64,000 bases of DNA from Aquimarina macrocephali JAMB N27 (GTDB lineage: Bacteria > Bacteroidota > Bacteroidia > Flavobacteriales > Flavobacteriaceae), in contig NZ_JACA01000053.1 of assembly GCF_000520995.1 (NCBI RefSeq), forward strand, positions 1 to 64,000. The letters are read 5' to 3'. The translations under genes and the position numbers were made by a program. Every line of letters starts with the position of its first letter. The stretch's first letter is position 1. Below, one piece after another: positions 44,251 to 53,576 of the stretch. Below the pieces are notes generated by a model. It saw only the letters and a program-made list of their open reading frames with translations, was not told where the DNA came from and made no database searches.

Positions 44251-44287
44251 CGTCCGGTAAGTTTTGAGTAACTTTCCGGACTTTTTA
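44251..44287 (+). terminator. Terminator after the Lys/Glu/Ala-rich gene
   Basis: GTCCGG-T-AAGTT and AACTT-T-CCGGAC form a stem interrupted by one symmetric mismatch, followed by TTTTT. It separates the gene ending at 44222 from the thioredoxin-like gene at 44301. Confidence 0.85.
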
Positions 44288-44300
44288 TACGATAAAAATA

Positions 44301-45530
44301 ATGAGAAAAACAGCCATATTTATTCTACTTGTAACCACTATTTTTTCTTCCTGTAAGAAAGAAAAACCATCTGATTTGATTGAGTTTAAAAGTGGACCCT
44401 GGAAAGCAACTTTAGAAGTTCAGGATAATAAAAAACTTCCTTTTTTGATTGAAGTAATGGAGGATCAAACCTTAAGAATTTTTAATGCCGAAGAAACAAT
44501 CGATGTAGATGAAGTTATAATCAATAAAGATTCTATACTAATTAAGTTTCCTGTTTTTGAAGGGTATATAGCTGGTCGATTTATAGATTCGATGACAATT
44601 TCTGGAAGTTTTATTAAAAAAAGCCTGGATAGAGTGGTGCCTTTTACGGCAAATTATGGAGAACAGGATCGATTTGAAATTGTTTCAAAATCAAATCATG
44701 ATATTACAGGAAATTGGGAGACAATTTTTAGTAAAGACAATGAAGAAGATAGGTATATAGCCAAAGGTACTTTTAAACAAAATGGAAATATGGTTACGGG
44801 TACATTTAGAACAACTACAGGAGACTATCGTTATTTAGAAGGCGTTTTAAATAATGATCAATTACAATTATCAACTTTTGATGGAGCTCATGCTTTCTTA
44901 TTTACGGCACAGGTTACTGATAGTACATTAAATGGTTACTTTTATTCGGGTAATCACTGGAAAGAGCCTTTTGTAGCAAAAAGAAATGAGAACTTTAAAT
45001 TACCTTCTGAAGATTCACTAACTTTTCTGAAAGAAGGATATGATACATTAGATTTTAATTTTCCTGATGTTGAAGGAAACCAAATTTCTCTTAAAGATGA
45101 TCGGTTTAAAGATAAAGTGGTAATCGTACAAATTATGGGAACCTGGTGCCCAAACTGTATGGATGAGACCAAATATTATGTAGAATATCAGAATGAGCAT
45201 AAAAACAATGGAGCCGAATTTGTTGCATTAGCTTTTGAATATGCAAAGACCGAAGAAAAAGCATTTAAATCCATAAAACGATTACAGCAAAAATTAAAGG
45301 TAACATATCCTGTTCTTTTAGCTCAATATGGAACTTCAGATAAGCAGAAAGCACAAGAAAAACTACCAATGCTAAACCATGTATTATCATATCCAACTAC
45401 CATTTTTATTGATAAAAAAGGACAAGTACGTAAAATACACACTGGTTTCAATGGCCCGGCTACAGGCCAAAAATATGTAGATTTTAAAAATGATTTTGAA
45501 GGTTTTGTTAACCAGTTGTTAAAAGAATAA
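44301..45530 (+). CDS. TlpA-like thioredoxin-fold lipoprotein
   Basis: A 409-residue lipoprotein (lipobox IFSSC, cysteine 18). The first two thirds (about 25-230) are a beta-rich domain of unknown role resembling DUF4369-like or lipocalin-like folds. The C-terminal third (about 250-400) is a thioredoxin-fold domain of the TlpA/AhpC-TSA type with the redox motif WCPNC (C283, C286) and a cis-proline region SYPTTIFID. It probably reduces or oxidises thiols in the periplasm or on the outer membrane. The substrate is unknown; no cytochrome maturation genes are adjacent. Confidence 0.9.
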   Translation: MRKTAIFILLVTTIFSSCKKEKPSDLIEFKSGPWKATLEVQDNKKLPFLIEVMEDQTLRIFNAEETIDVDEVIINKDSILIKFPVFEGYIAGRFIDSMTISGSFIKKSLDRVVPFTANYGEQDRFEIVSKSNHDITGNWETIFSKDNEEDRYIAKGTFKQNGNMVTGTFRTTTGDYRYLEGVLNNDQLQLSTFDGAHAFLFTAQVTDSTLNGYFYSGNHWKEPFVAKRNENFKLPSEDSLTFLKEGYDTLDFNFPDVEGNQISLKDDRFKDKVVIVQIMGTWCPNCMDETKYYVEYQNEHKNNGAEFVALAFEYAKTEEKAFKSIKRLQQKLKVTYPVLLAQYGTSDKQKAQEKLPMLNHVLSYPTTIFIDKKGQVRKIHTGFNGPATGQKYVDFKNDFEGFVNQLLKE

Positions 45531-45667
45531 TATGGTTTAACAATCAATTATGACTTTATTTTTGAGTTTAACACTACCGTAACATTAGGATTGAGATATA
45601 CCTCTTACATTGTTTAAGTCAGAAATTAGATTTTTCTAAGTGATAATAATTAATCAAAAAAAAAGTC

Positions 45668-46768
45668 ATGAAACAATTCAACTTAATTACAACTTGTATT
45701 GTGAGCGCAATGATGTTGCTCTCAATTCAAACAAATGCGCAACTTACTACACCTGAAGGAAGCCAACGTGCCCAAGTAATGCAACGTGTAGGAACTACAA
45801 ATATCACAATTGATTATGGGAGACCAAGTGTAAAAGAACGTGAAATCTGGGGAAAACTAGTTCCTTATGGATATAATAACCTGGGTTTTGGAACATCTAC
45901 AGCGGCACCCTGGAGAGCAGGAGCTAATAGCAATTCGACTATAGAGTTTACTCACGATGTAAAAATCGAAGGAAAAGATATTAAAGCAGGTACTTATGGC
46001 CTCCATATTGCGTTAAAAGAAGATGGTGGTGCTACTGTTATATTTTCTAATAATTCTAACTCCTGGGGAAGTTATTTTTATGATGAAAAGGAAGATGCTT
46101 TACGTGTAGATGTTAAAACCAAAGAGACAGCACATACCGAAATGCTAACTTTTTTATTTCCTAAAGTCGAAGCTAACAGTGCGGTAGTAGCATTGAGGTG
46201 GGAGAAAAAAGAAATTCCTTTCACGATCGGAGTTGATGTGAAAAATGTTGTAATGAAAGGCATTAAGAATGATCTTCGCAATTCTGCAGGTTTTACTCAG
46301 ACAAATTGGGATAATGCTGCAAATTATGCATTTAGTGCAGGTGAGTTAGATCAAGCACTAGAGTGGGTTGATGCATCTATATCTGGTAGTTTTTTTAGTA
46401 AAGAAACTTTTGCTAACCTATCTCTTAAATCACAAATTTTGGCTAAACAAGGGAAAACAAGTGAAGCTATGACTTTTGTAGATAAAGCTGCCAAACTAGG
46501 AAGTACTTCACAGGTTTTTAGATTAGGAACAGGTTTAATAAGCTTAGGGCAAAAAGATAAAGCACTCCTTATTTTAAAGGATAACGTAAAAAATAGTAAA
46601 GGCGCATGGCCATCTAATTATGGATTAGCAAAAGCGTATTCGGCAACCGGGGATTATAAAAATGCTATAAAAGCGATAAATACATCATTAGACAGTGCTC
46701 CTGATCGATTTAAAGGAAGATTAAACGGTGATTTGGAAAAACTTAAAAATGGAAAAGATATAAATTAA
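45668..46768 (+). CDS. DUF2911 domain exported protein
   Basis: A 366-residue exported protein with signal peptide (about 1-24, ending TNAQ). Residues about 25-180 match DUF2911: QRVGTTNITIDYGRPSVKEREIWG, then PWRAGANSNSTIEF and KAGTYGLHI. The rest (about 215-360) is alpha-helical with TPR-like repeats (ALEWVDASIS, NAIKAINTSLDSAP). DUF2911 is common in Bacteroidota and of unknown function. The gene is a single unit with its own terminator. Confidence 0.9.
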   Translation: MKQFNLITTCIVSAMMLLSIQTNAQLTTPEGSQRAQVMQRVGTTNITIDYGRPSVKEREIWGKLVPYGYNNLGFGTSTAAPWRAGANSNSTIEFTHDVKIEGKDIKAGTYGLHIALKEDGGATVIFSNNSNSWGSYFYDEKEDALRVDVKTKETAHTEMLTFLFPKVEANSAVVALRWEKKEIPFTIGVDVKNVVMKGIKNDLRNSAGFTQTNWDNAANYAFSAGELDQALEWVDASISGSFFSKETFANLSLKSQILAKQGKTSEAMTFVDKAAKLGSTSQVFRLGTGLISLGQKDKALLILKDNVKNSKGAWPSNYGLAKAYSATGDYKNAIKAINTSLDSAPDRFKGRLNGDLEKLKNGKDIN

Positions 46769-46791
46769 AGGAATAATCTATAGCAATAATG

Positions 46792-46827
46792 AAAGACCGT
46801 CTAAATTTTATTAGACGGTCTTTGTGT
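46792..46827. terminator. Terminator after the DUF2911 gene
   Basis: AAAGACCGTCTAA (46792-46804) pairs with TTAGACGGTCTTT (46811-46823), a perfect 13-bp stem with a 6-base loop, placed between convergent genes. Confidence 0.92.
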
Positions 46828-46844
46828 TTTATTTCATATATAAC

Positions 46845-47921
46845 TTAGTCAGTTAATTTTCTCATTATCCATTCAATAGGGCCATATTTTGAATACTTTT
46901 TATTAATCATTGAAAAGATAAGACATACTATAATAAAGAACAATGCGTATAAAAAGGAAAAGTTAACTGTATACTCTCCCATTTTTATAGGGCTAACAAT
47001 TTCTATAAATCCCATTCCTATTATGACATGTGCAATATAGAACGTTAAAGCAAGTTGCCCCGTGTTTTTTAATATATGTATGAAAGTGGTATTCTCATAT
47101 TTCTTTGAAATTAGAATACAAAATGAAATAAGGAATATGGCTACACTACTTCCAGAAATCATGTATAAAGGTAATGGTGGCATAGGATCTGTTCCAAGAA
47201 TCGGAGTTAATTCTGAGATCATTTCTTGGTTTCCCATAGAAAAGAAAGCAATAGAAAAATAGGATATTATCTGTACGATTATAAATACTGTAAGGCTAAC
47301 CCATAATGCTTTTATAACTACTTTAATATTACTTAATTGCACCTTGCCAAACCACATTCCTATAATCATAAATGCACTCCAGGGGAAGATGGGATGAAAA
47401 CCATTAAAAAAAAGGTTTTTTAAAAAACCTTTTACAGTCCATAGGTCTATATAGCTCATTTTTGCATAGTCCCATCCATTATCATAATCCCATAATATCA
47501 TAAGTATAGGATATAACATCACCATTCCTATTGCAATAAATGATAGTGTTTTTGGCTTACTTTTTATTAAAAATATTGCCAGAAGTATATATATCCCATA
47601 AAAGTGTAAAATATCTGCTTGCCAGATTGTGGAATAGGATATGCCAATTAAAAAAAGAAATAGAGCTCTTTTTAGAAGTTTGTATTTGTTTTGGTTTAGT
47701 TCATCTGCATTATTGCGATGTAATGCACCTTTTGTCATTAATGAGATTCCTACACCTGCCAGAACAACAAAGGTTGCAGCTGCTTTACCATCTAATAATC
47801 CTAAAATAGTATTCAAGAATGGATTACCATGATTTCCAAATACCATTTTAAAATTAACTATAATCATTCCAAAGATTGCCAGTGCACGTGCAACATCAAT
47901 TCCAATAATTCTTTTTTGCAT
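46845..47921 (-). CDS. DUF418-type multi-pass membrane protein
   Basis: A 358-residue inner-membrane protein with about ten hydrophobic helices. The N-terminus RIIGIDVARALAIFGMIIVNF fits the DUF418/DUF1624 (heparan-alpha-glucosaminide acetyltransferase-like) superfamily, and the end (KYSKYGPIEWIMRKLTD) is the DUF418 signature. These proteins are thought to be membrane acyltransferase- or transporter-like, but no substrate is established. The gene follows an AraC-family regulator by 70 bp on the same strand, so regulation by it is possible. Confidence 0.85.
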   Translation of the reverse strand: MQKRIIGIDVARALAIFGMIIVNFKMVFGNHGNPFLNTILGLLDGKAAATFVVLAGVGISLMTKGALHRNNADELNQNKYKLLKRALFLFLIGISYSTIWQADILHFYGIYILLAIFLIKSKPKTLSFIAIGMVMLYPILMILWDYDNGWDYAKMSYIDLWTVKGFLKNLFFNGFHPIFPWSAFMIIGMWFGKVQLSNIKVVIKALWVSLTVFIIVQIISYFSIAFFSMGNQEMISELTPILGTDPMPPLPLYMISGSSVAIFLISFCILISKKYENTTFIHILKNTGQLALTFYIAHVIIGMGFIEIVSPIKMGEYTVNFSFLYALFFIIVCLIFSMINKKYSKYGPIEWIMRKLTD

Positions 47922-47991
47922 AGCACTCTTTTTTTTGCAAACAAATATAGATGAGCAGGTTAGAAGTGGTATTGTTCAATACAGACAATTA

Positions 47992-48861
47992 TTATTTTAC
48001 AGGAATATAAATCTCGGTAAGGAGTTCTTTTTCTGGAGTATTAGTTTCATCATTAAGATAAAACTCTAAAGTAGGTTTGTCTTCAAACTCTAATTGTACT
48101 TCGGTTATCCAGTACCCATAGATTAAATTGTAAGTATCTGTAGAACTCTCATGACTACCTTTGTGTAAGAACTTGGCATATTTTTGCTGTGCTATATGTT
48201 TGGTTTTAAATAACCCTTTTAAAGGAAAGTCTATTTCTTTTTCTAGAACAATCCCGGCATTATACCTGCAATGTACAGTGTCTGTGATTGCATCATCATC
48301 TAATATTTCACCCAATATAATTGTTTCGTCTTTTAATAAATCATGTTTTGAGGCGTATGAGACCAATTGTTTCCAGGTTTTTTCTATACCATTGATATTT
48401 TCATAAGATCCTTGATAGGTTAAATATAAAATATCAAAACCAGGAATTTCTTCGAGTTCATAATTAAGAACTTGTTCTTGAGTGTTTTCTAATGAGAAGA
48501 TCGCTTTTTGGGTAATGTATTGTTTGACTTTGTTCGAATTTCGAAAAGAAGAAGGAGAACATTTAAACTGTTTTTTAAAAGCTTTACTAAAAGCAGCAAT
48601 ATCACTATATCCAATTTCATGGGCAATATCAGAGATGTTCTCAGATGAAAATTTCAGGTATTCTGCGGCCTTTTCTAATTTTATTCTTTTTATATATAGA
48701 CCTATAGTTTCGTGATGCAGTGCAAGAAATATTCTGTTTATATTTCGATAAGAATAAAACGATATGTCTTCTATATCTTTTTTACTGATCTCATTTTTAA
48801 ATTTCTCTTCTATATAGAGAATTAATTTTTTATAACGTTCCAGTTGTGTTGGATTTCCCAT
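47992..48861 (-). CDS. AraC family regulator with GyrI-like effector domain
   Basis: A 289-residue transcription regulator with Rob-like architecture: the double helix-turn-helix DNA-binding domain is N-terminal (about 8-108; KKDIEDISFYSYRNINRIF and IAHEIGYSDIAAFSKAFKKQF), followed by a C-terminal GyrI-like small-molecule-binding domain (about 125-289). It may sense a hydrophobic ligand or drug. The intergenic region toward the divergent gene at 49055 holds two 17-bp palindromes that may be its sites or those of another regulator. Target genes are likely the DUF418 gene or the divergent envelope genes. Confidence 0.9.
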   Translation of the reverse strand: MGNPTQLERYKKLILYIEEKFKNEISKKDIEDISFYSYRNINRIFLALHHETIGLYIKRIKLEKAAEYLKFSSENISDIAHEIGYSDIAAFSKAFKKQFKCSPSSFRNSNKVKQYITQKAIFSLENTQEQVLNYELEEIPGFDILYLTYQGSYENINGIEKTWKQLVSYASKHDLLKDETIILGEILDDDAITDTVHCRYNAGIVLEKEIDFPLKGLFKTKHIAQQKYAKFLHKGSHESSTDTYNLIYGYWITEVQLEFEDKPTLEFYLNDETNTPEKELLTEIYIPVK

Positions 48862-48908
48862 GTTTTATCATTTTAAAGGAAAGGTACTACGAAATAGTAG
48901 TATCAGAG

Positions 48909-48925
48909 TTGTCTTTTTAGGACAA
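48909..48925. promoter_or_regulatory. Candidate operator, copy 1 of a 17-bp palindrome
   Basis: TTGTCTTTTTAGGACAA is an imperfect inverted repeat (TTGTC/GGACAA arms), 48 bp upstream of the AraC-type start codon. It matches the copy at 48987-49003 in 15 of 17 bases, with the two changes in the centre. Confidence 0.5.
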
Positions 48926-48986
48926 TTAGATATGTTATTCATAGCGTGAAATAAGAATTTTAATGCAATATAGAGATTATGCTTTT

Positions 48987-49003
48987 TTGTCTTAATAGGA
49001 CAA
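48987..49003. promoter_or_regulatory. Candidate operator, copy 2 of a 17-bp palindrome
   Basis: TTGTCTTAATAGGACAA repeats the palindrome at 48909 with only the central two bases changed. It lies 52 bp upstream of the ATG of the divergent gene at 49055. The two copies are 78 bp apart start to start. Confidence 0.5.
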
Positions 49004-49054
49004 ACGACATACTGTTCATGCTTACTAGTTTTGGTTAAAATTTAATAGTAGAAC

Positions 49055-49450
49055 ATGAACAACAAAACAGGTATAAAAGCTTTAATGGTAATATTATTCA
49101 TTTTTTCAATCTATAATGTCAAAGCACAAACTATAGATAAGAATAGCCTCTTAAAAAAATGGGATCTTGATACCTACAAGATTGGAGTTAAGAAATACCC
49201 ACCATCTAAAAAAGAAAAAAATGACTATATCCTTTTTAAAAAGGATATGACCTTTATCTCTATGTCTGATGGGAAAATGGAGAGCGGTGCCTGGATGTTA
49301 AACACTAATGGCAGCTATATAATGATGACTGATGATAAAAAAGAAAAGGTAAAGGCACACATCGTCGTTTTAACATCAGTGAATTTGGTGTTGCGTTTTG
49401 ATATTAAAGAGATTAGGGAGATAGAGGTTCATTATGCTTTTAATTTATAA
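49055..49450 (+). CDS. Small exported lipocalin-like protein
   Basis: A 131-residue exported protein with a signal peptide (about 1-24, ending VKAQ). The mature part has the layout of short lipocalin-like or DUF5004-type proteins: LLKKWDLDTYKIG at the start, then beta strands (YILFKKDMTFISMSDGKMESGAW, NTNGSYIMMTDD). The family is uncertain. It is first in a run of three + strand envelope genes and its end overlaps the open frame of the next gene, though not its preferred start. Confidence 0.6.
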   Translation: MNNKTGIKALMVILFIFSIYNVKAQTIDKNSLLKKWDLDTYKIGVKKYPPSKKEKNDYILFKKDMTFISMSDGKMESGAWMLNTNGSYIMMTDDKKEKVKAHIVVLTSVNLVLRFDIKEIREIEVHYAFNL

Positions 49451-49463
49451 AATCAAGTTTATA

Positions 49464-50546
49464 ATGAAATCTATCTGGTATGTATCAATGTTTTTCTTGT
49501 CTTCTATAGTATTGTCTCAAGAAAAAATAGCCTTAAAAACTGTTCCTTTTCATACAGAAAACTCATCAATATACATAGAACAGGTTTTCGATACTCGGAA
49601 AGAGAAAAACTTAGGATTAGGGACCAATAAATTTGGAGAAAAAGTCATTTTTCAATTACACCCAAATGCACCAAGGGCTATTCTAAGTTTTATGAAAACT
49701 TCTTTTTCGCATGCTAAAGATGCAAAACCAATATATATAAAAGTTGAGAATTTAGAAATTCAACAATCTCAGAGTAGTATAAATCATATAACGACCAGGG
49801 TGTATATAGACTTGGTTTTTTATGAAAAAGAAAATGATAAACTGAAAGAACTTCATGCTGTACGGCACTATGAAGAAGAAATTTTTTCTATGTCTGATGG
49901 ATCAAAAATATTTGAAACCTATGAAAAAAGAATCAGAGCTGCATTAGAATATTGTACCCTAAGTTTTATGAATCATTATAAAAAAAGGAACAAGCCAGAA
50001 TCTATATCAAGAGGTATACAAACAAGCGTAGAGGATGTTTTTTATGAAAAATCCAAATCGAAACATGCAGAACGATTAGGAAAATGGTTTAACATGTTGA
50101 CATATAAAAAAATATATAGCAAGCATAAAGAGGGATGGAAGATTAGTTATATAGGATTTGCTGATAGTGATAAAAACTTCATCATGCCCTTTGTAATATC
50201 TTATGATAGATATAGTATAAAACGAAGTTCATTGCTCAATAAAAACTATACGTCTGTAGATGCCTTTAGTATAGGAGGTGGTTTTGACGGGTATTTAAAA
50301 ATAGTACCTGGGTTATATGCTAATATAAGTCTAGAAGTGCCTTTGGGACTTGAGATCGCAAAAAAAACAGAAGGTAAAAAACAGCACAATTTTCTTATCG
50401 GGATAAGCTCTAGACAGGGAATAAAAATTATCCCATGGAAAGATTATGGTATTGTGATTGGGGCCGGTGTTTTTCAACAAATACAAACTTCTAAAGTGTA
50501 TACCAGGAACTTCGGATTTGAGCTCGAACTAGGGGTTAATTTTTAA
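49464..50546 (+). CDS. Exported protein of unknown function
   Basis: A 360-residue exported protein from ATG 49464, which starts a clean signal peptide (KSIWYVSMFFLSSIVLSQ). An in-frame ATG at 49434 would overlap the previous gene and add ten residues before the signal. The N-terminal half (about 20-180) is a mixed alpha/beta domain; the C-terminal half is strand-rich with glycine turns (AFSIGGGFDGYLKI, HNFLIGISSRQG) and ends in ELGVNF, like an outer-membrane barrel. I do not recognise a family. Its neighbours suggest an envelope role. Confidence 0.65.
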   Translation: MKSIWYVSMFFLSSIVLSQEKIALKTVPFHTENSSIYIEQVFDTRKEKNLGLGTNKFGEKVIFQLHPNAPRAILSFMKTSFSHAKDAKPIYIKVENLEIQQSQSSINHITTRVYIDLVFYEKENDKLKELHAVRHYEEEIFSMSDGSKIFETYEKRIRAALEYCTLSFMNHYKKRNKPESISRGIQTSVEDVFYEKSKSKHAERLGKWFNMLTYKKIYSKHKEGWKISYIGFADSDKNFIMPFVISYDRYSIKRSSLLNKNYTSVDAFSIGGGFDGYLKIVPGLYANISLEVPLGLEIAKKTEGKKQHNFLIGISSRQGIKIIPWKDYGIVIGAGVFQQIQTSKVYTRNFGFELELGVNF

Positions 50547-50604
50547 TCTGAAAACTGATTTCAGAATAGTAATGTATTCAATTAAAACAAACAAATAAAT
50601 CAAA

Positions 50605-51162
50605 ATGAAGAAAACAATTAAATTAATGTTATGTACAGTGTTATTGGGGATAGTAACTATAAGTGCACAAGAAAAACAAAAAGGGATAGAATTTGGAATT
50701 AAAGCAGGAGCTAACTTAACCGAATTTAGGAATACATCTTCTAAATTTAAAATAGGGATAATGGGAGGAGTCTTTTCTCAATACAGGCTATCCGAAAAAT
50801 TAGCAATTCGATCCGAAATACTTTATTCTGCTCAAGGAGCAAAATCAAAGATTAGTTCTGGTAAAATAAAATTAAACTACATCAATATATTACCGGCGAT
50901 CATAAAATTCTACCCTATTAATAAATTAAGCCTCGAAGCCGGGCCTCATGTAGGATATTTGTTAAGTGGTAAAGGAGCAGGTTTTGTAAAGAATAATTTT
51001 AAGAAAATCGATTACGGAGTAGCTTTGGGTATAGGATATTCCTTAACTGATAATTTAGAAGTTGGAATTAGATATAACCTAGGGCTAGTTGATATTACCA
51101 AAGCGAATACTACATCACTTAAAAATTCAGTATTTCAAGCTGGTTTAGCTTATAAATTATAA
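50605..51162 (+). CDS. Porin-family outer-membrane beta-barrel protein
   Basis: A 185-residue exported protein with signal peptide (about 1-21, TISAQ). The mature part is an eight-stranded-barrel type (PF13568-like): FGIKAGANLTEF, KLAIRSEILYSAQG, LSLEAGPHVGYLLSG and DYGVALGIGYSL, ending in FQAGLAYKL. Such proteins are small outer-membrane barrels of unclear function. It is third of three envelope genes on this strand and is followed at a distance by a strong terminator. Confidence 0.85.
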   Translation: MKKTIKLMLCTVLLGIVTISAQEKQKGIEFGIKAGANLTEFRNTSSKFKIGIMGGVFSQYRLSEKLAIRSEILYSAQGAKSKISSGKIKLNYINILPAIIKFYPINKLSLEAGPHVGYLLSGKGAGFVKNNFKKIDYGVALGIGYSLTDNLEVGIRYNLGLVDITKANTTSLKNSVFQAGLAYKL

Positions 51163-51281
51163 CATTTATAATGATTGTATTGATCAAATTAGTAGTAGAA
51201 CAGATTATATCATTTTTTGTATAAAGAATTTAAAAGCAGAAAAGACAGGAAGTAAGATGTCAAAAAGTTATATGATATAAT

Positions 51282-51313
51282 AAAAGGTTTAGGGTAATTC
51301 TAAACCTTTTTTG
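51282..51313 (+). terminator. Terminator upstream of the pta-ackA operon
   Basis: AAAAGGTTTAG (51282-51292) pairs with CTAAACCTTTT (51300-51310), followed by T residues. It closes the 49-51 kb + strand envelope gene group. Confidence 0.88.
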
Positions 51314-51405
51314 CTGAAATGAAAACCGAATTGTTAATATTATATGACTATGATAGAAAGAAGTTTTATTATGCATTGATCTTATGTTAAATTACGGTAT
51401 TAGCG

Positions 51406-51413
51406 TATCTTTG
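51406..51413 (+). promoter_or_regulatory. Flavobacterial -7 box for the pta-ackA operon
   Basis: TATCTTTG matches TAnnTTTG exactly, 19 bp before the ATG at 51433. The -33 element is not clear. Confidence 0.5.
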
Positions 51414-51432
51414 TACTACCAAATTGTTATAC

Positions 51433-53526
51433 ATGAGTAAAGCCGTTTATATTGCTACTATAGAACCTAATAGTGGTAAATCTATTGTTGTTTTGGGTAT
51501 GATGCGTATGCTTCTGGGTAAAGTAGCCAGAGTAGGGTATTTTAGACCAATTATCGACGATCCTAAAGAAGGAGAAGTTGATAATCATATCAATACTGTA
51601 ATATCGCATTTTGAATTAGATATTAACTTCAAAAAAGCCTATGCGTATACAAGAAGTGAAGTACTTCAAAAATACAATCAAGGTAAATCAGGAGAAATTA
51701 TAGATGAGATTATCAAGAAATACAAAAATCTTGAAGAAAGATTCGATTTTATATTAGTAGAAGGTACTGATTTTTCTGATGAAGGTAATATCATTGAGTT
51801 TGATATTAATGTTATTATTGCCAAAAACCTGGGTATCCCAGCTGTCATTGTCGCAAGTGGGATTGATAAACAAAACGATGAAATTGTTAGTAATCTAAAA
51901 CTAGCATATGATACTTTTAATAGTAAAGACGTAGAGGTATTGGCTATGGTAGCAAATAAGGTTACCCAAGGTTGTGAAAAACAATTAGAAAATAGTTTTG
52001 AAAAAGATTTTGGGAATGATGTCGATCGTATTATTATCCCAAAAATCAACTCTTTGATTAACCCTACTATCAAAGAGATTGTAAACGAATTAGAAGGTAA
52101 TGTGTTGTTTGGTAAAGAATACCTCAATAATCAAGCTGGTAGTTTTGGAGTGGGAGCAATGCAATTGCGTAACTACCTTACACATCTTAAGGATAATAGC
52201 CTTGTAATTACCCCTGGAGATCGTGCTGATATCATTTTGGGAGTATTGCAAGCAAATATTTCTGATAACTATCCAAAGATTTCTGGAATTATACTTACTG
52301 GAGGAATTATTCCTGAATCACCAATACTTAAATTAATAGAAGGAGTTTCTTTATCTTTTCCTATTATATCGGTACCTAGTGGTACATTTTCTATTACCAA
52401 TAAAATAGGGGCCATTAAATCTAAAATTTATCTAGATAATCTACAAAAGATAAACACGTCGATTAGCATATTCGAAAAATATGTTAATGAAGATCAACTA
52501 GCTGATAAACTGATTACATTTAAATCAGAAGGATTGACCCCACGAATGTTTCAATATAATTTATTAAGACGTGCTTTAAAACATAAAAAACATATTGTTC
52601 TTCCAGAAGGATCAGATGAAAGAATCCTAAGAGCTACATCCAGATTATTAGCTTCGGGAGTTGTGGATATTACTTTAATTGGAAACGAAAAGAAAATAAA
52701 GAGTAAAGCTATAAAACTCGATATTCCAATAGATTTTGATAAAATACAGGTTGTTTTCCCTACAGAATCTCCATATTATGATGATTATGTGCAAACATTT
52801 TATGAGCTAAGAAAGCATAAAAATGTAAACCTGGATATGGCCAAAGATATGATGGCAGACGTATCTTATTTTGGTACGATGATGATATACAAAGGTCACG
52901 CCGACGGAATGGTCTCGGGAGCAGTGCATACTACACAACATACAATAAGACCAGCTTTACAGTTTATAAAGACAAAACCAGGAGTAAAAGTTGTTTCTTC
53001 GGTGTTTTTTATGTGTTTAGAAGATCGAGTTTCAGTTTTTGGTGATTGTGCAATTAACCCTAATCCTAATGCAGAACAATTAGCTGAAATAGCAATTTCT
53101 TCTTCAGAATCTGCAGCAGCGTTTGGGATTGAACCAAAAGTTGCAATGTTATCATACTCGTCGGGAACCTCTGGTAAAGGAGAAGATGTAGAAATTGTTA
53201 GAGAAGCAACTGCAATTGTAAAAGAAAAACATCCTGATTTAAAAATTGAAGGACCAATACAATATGATGCGGCAGTAGATTTAGAAGTGGCGCAAAGCAA
53301 ATTACCAAATTCTGAGGTAGCAGGCCAGGCCAGTGTTTTAATATTTCCTGATTTAAATACAGGTAATAATACCTATAAAGCTATTCAACGAGAAACGGGA
53401 GCACTAGCCATTGGTCCAATGTTACAAGGGTTGAATAAACCTGTAAATGATCTAAGTAGAGGATGTACTGTTGATGATGTATATAATACTGTAATTATAA
53501 CGGCAATTCAGGCTCAGGGATTATAA
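51433..53526 (+). CDS. pta: Phosphate acetyltransferase (long form)
   Basis: A 697-residue enzyme that interconverts acetyl-CoA and acetyl phosphate. ATG 51433 is chosen over an in-frame TTG at 51424 because SKAVYIATIEPNSGKS is the family start. It is the long form: an N-terminal BioD-like P-loop domain (about 1-215, GKS near residue 15), a DRTGG domain (about 220-330), and the C-terminal PTA_PTB catalytic domain (about 375-695) with SYSSGTSGKGEDVEIV and GPIQYDAAVD. The long form is usually allosterically controlled through the N-terminal region. It is followed 50 bp later by ackA. Confidence 0.96.
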   Translation: MSKAVYIATIEPNSGKSIVVLGMMRMLLGKVARVGYFRPIIDDPKEGEVDNHINTVISHFELDINFKKAYAYTRSEVLQKYNQGKSGEIIDEIIKKYKNLEERFDFILVEGTDFSDEGNIIEFDINVIIAKNLGIPAVIVASGIDKQNDEIVSNLKLAYDTFNSKDVEVLAMVANKVTQGCEKQLENSFEKDFGNDVDRIIIPKINSLINPTIKEIVNELEGNVLFGKEYLNNQAGSFGVGAMQLRNYLTHLKDNSLVITPGDRADIILGVLQANISDNYPKISGIILTGGIIPESPILKLIEGVSLSFPIISVPSGTFSITNKIGAIKSKIYLDNLQKINTSISIFEKYVNEDQLADKLITFKSEGLTPRMFQYNLLRRALKHKKHIVLPEGSDERILRATSRLLASGVVDITLIGNEKKIKSKAIKLDIPIDFDKIQVVFPTESPYYDDYVQTFYELRKHKNVNLDMAKDMMADVSYFGTMMIYKGHADGMVSGAVHTTQHTIRPALQFIKTKPGVKVVSSVFFMCLEDRVSVFGDCAINPNPNAEQLAEIAISSSESAAAFGIEPKVAMLSYSSGTSGKGEDVEIVREATAIVKEKHPDLKIEGPIQYDAAVDLEVAQSKLPNSEVAGQASVLIFPDLNTGNNTYKAIQRETGALAIGPMLQGLNKPVNDLSRGCTVDDVYNTVIITAIQAQGL

Positions 53527-53576
53527 AACAGAGTAAGGAAATACTTAATTTCTAATACTCTAAACTCTAAAAAAAT

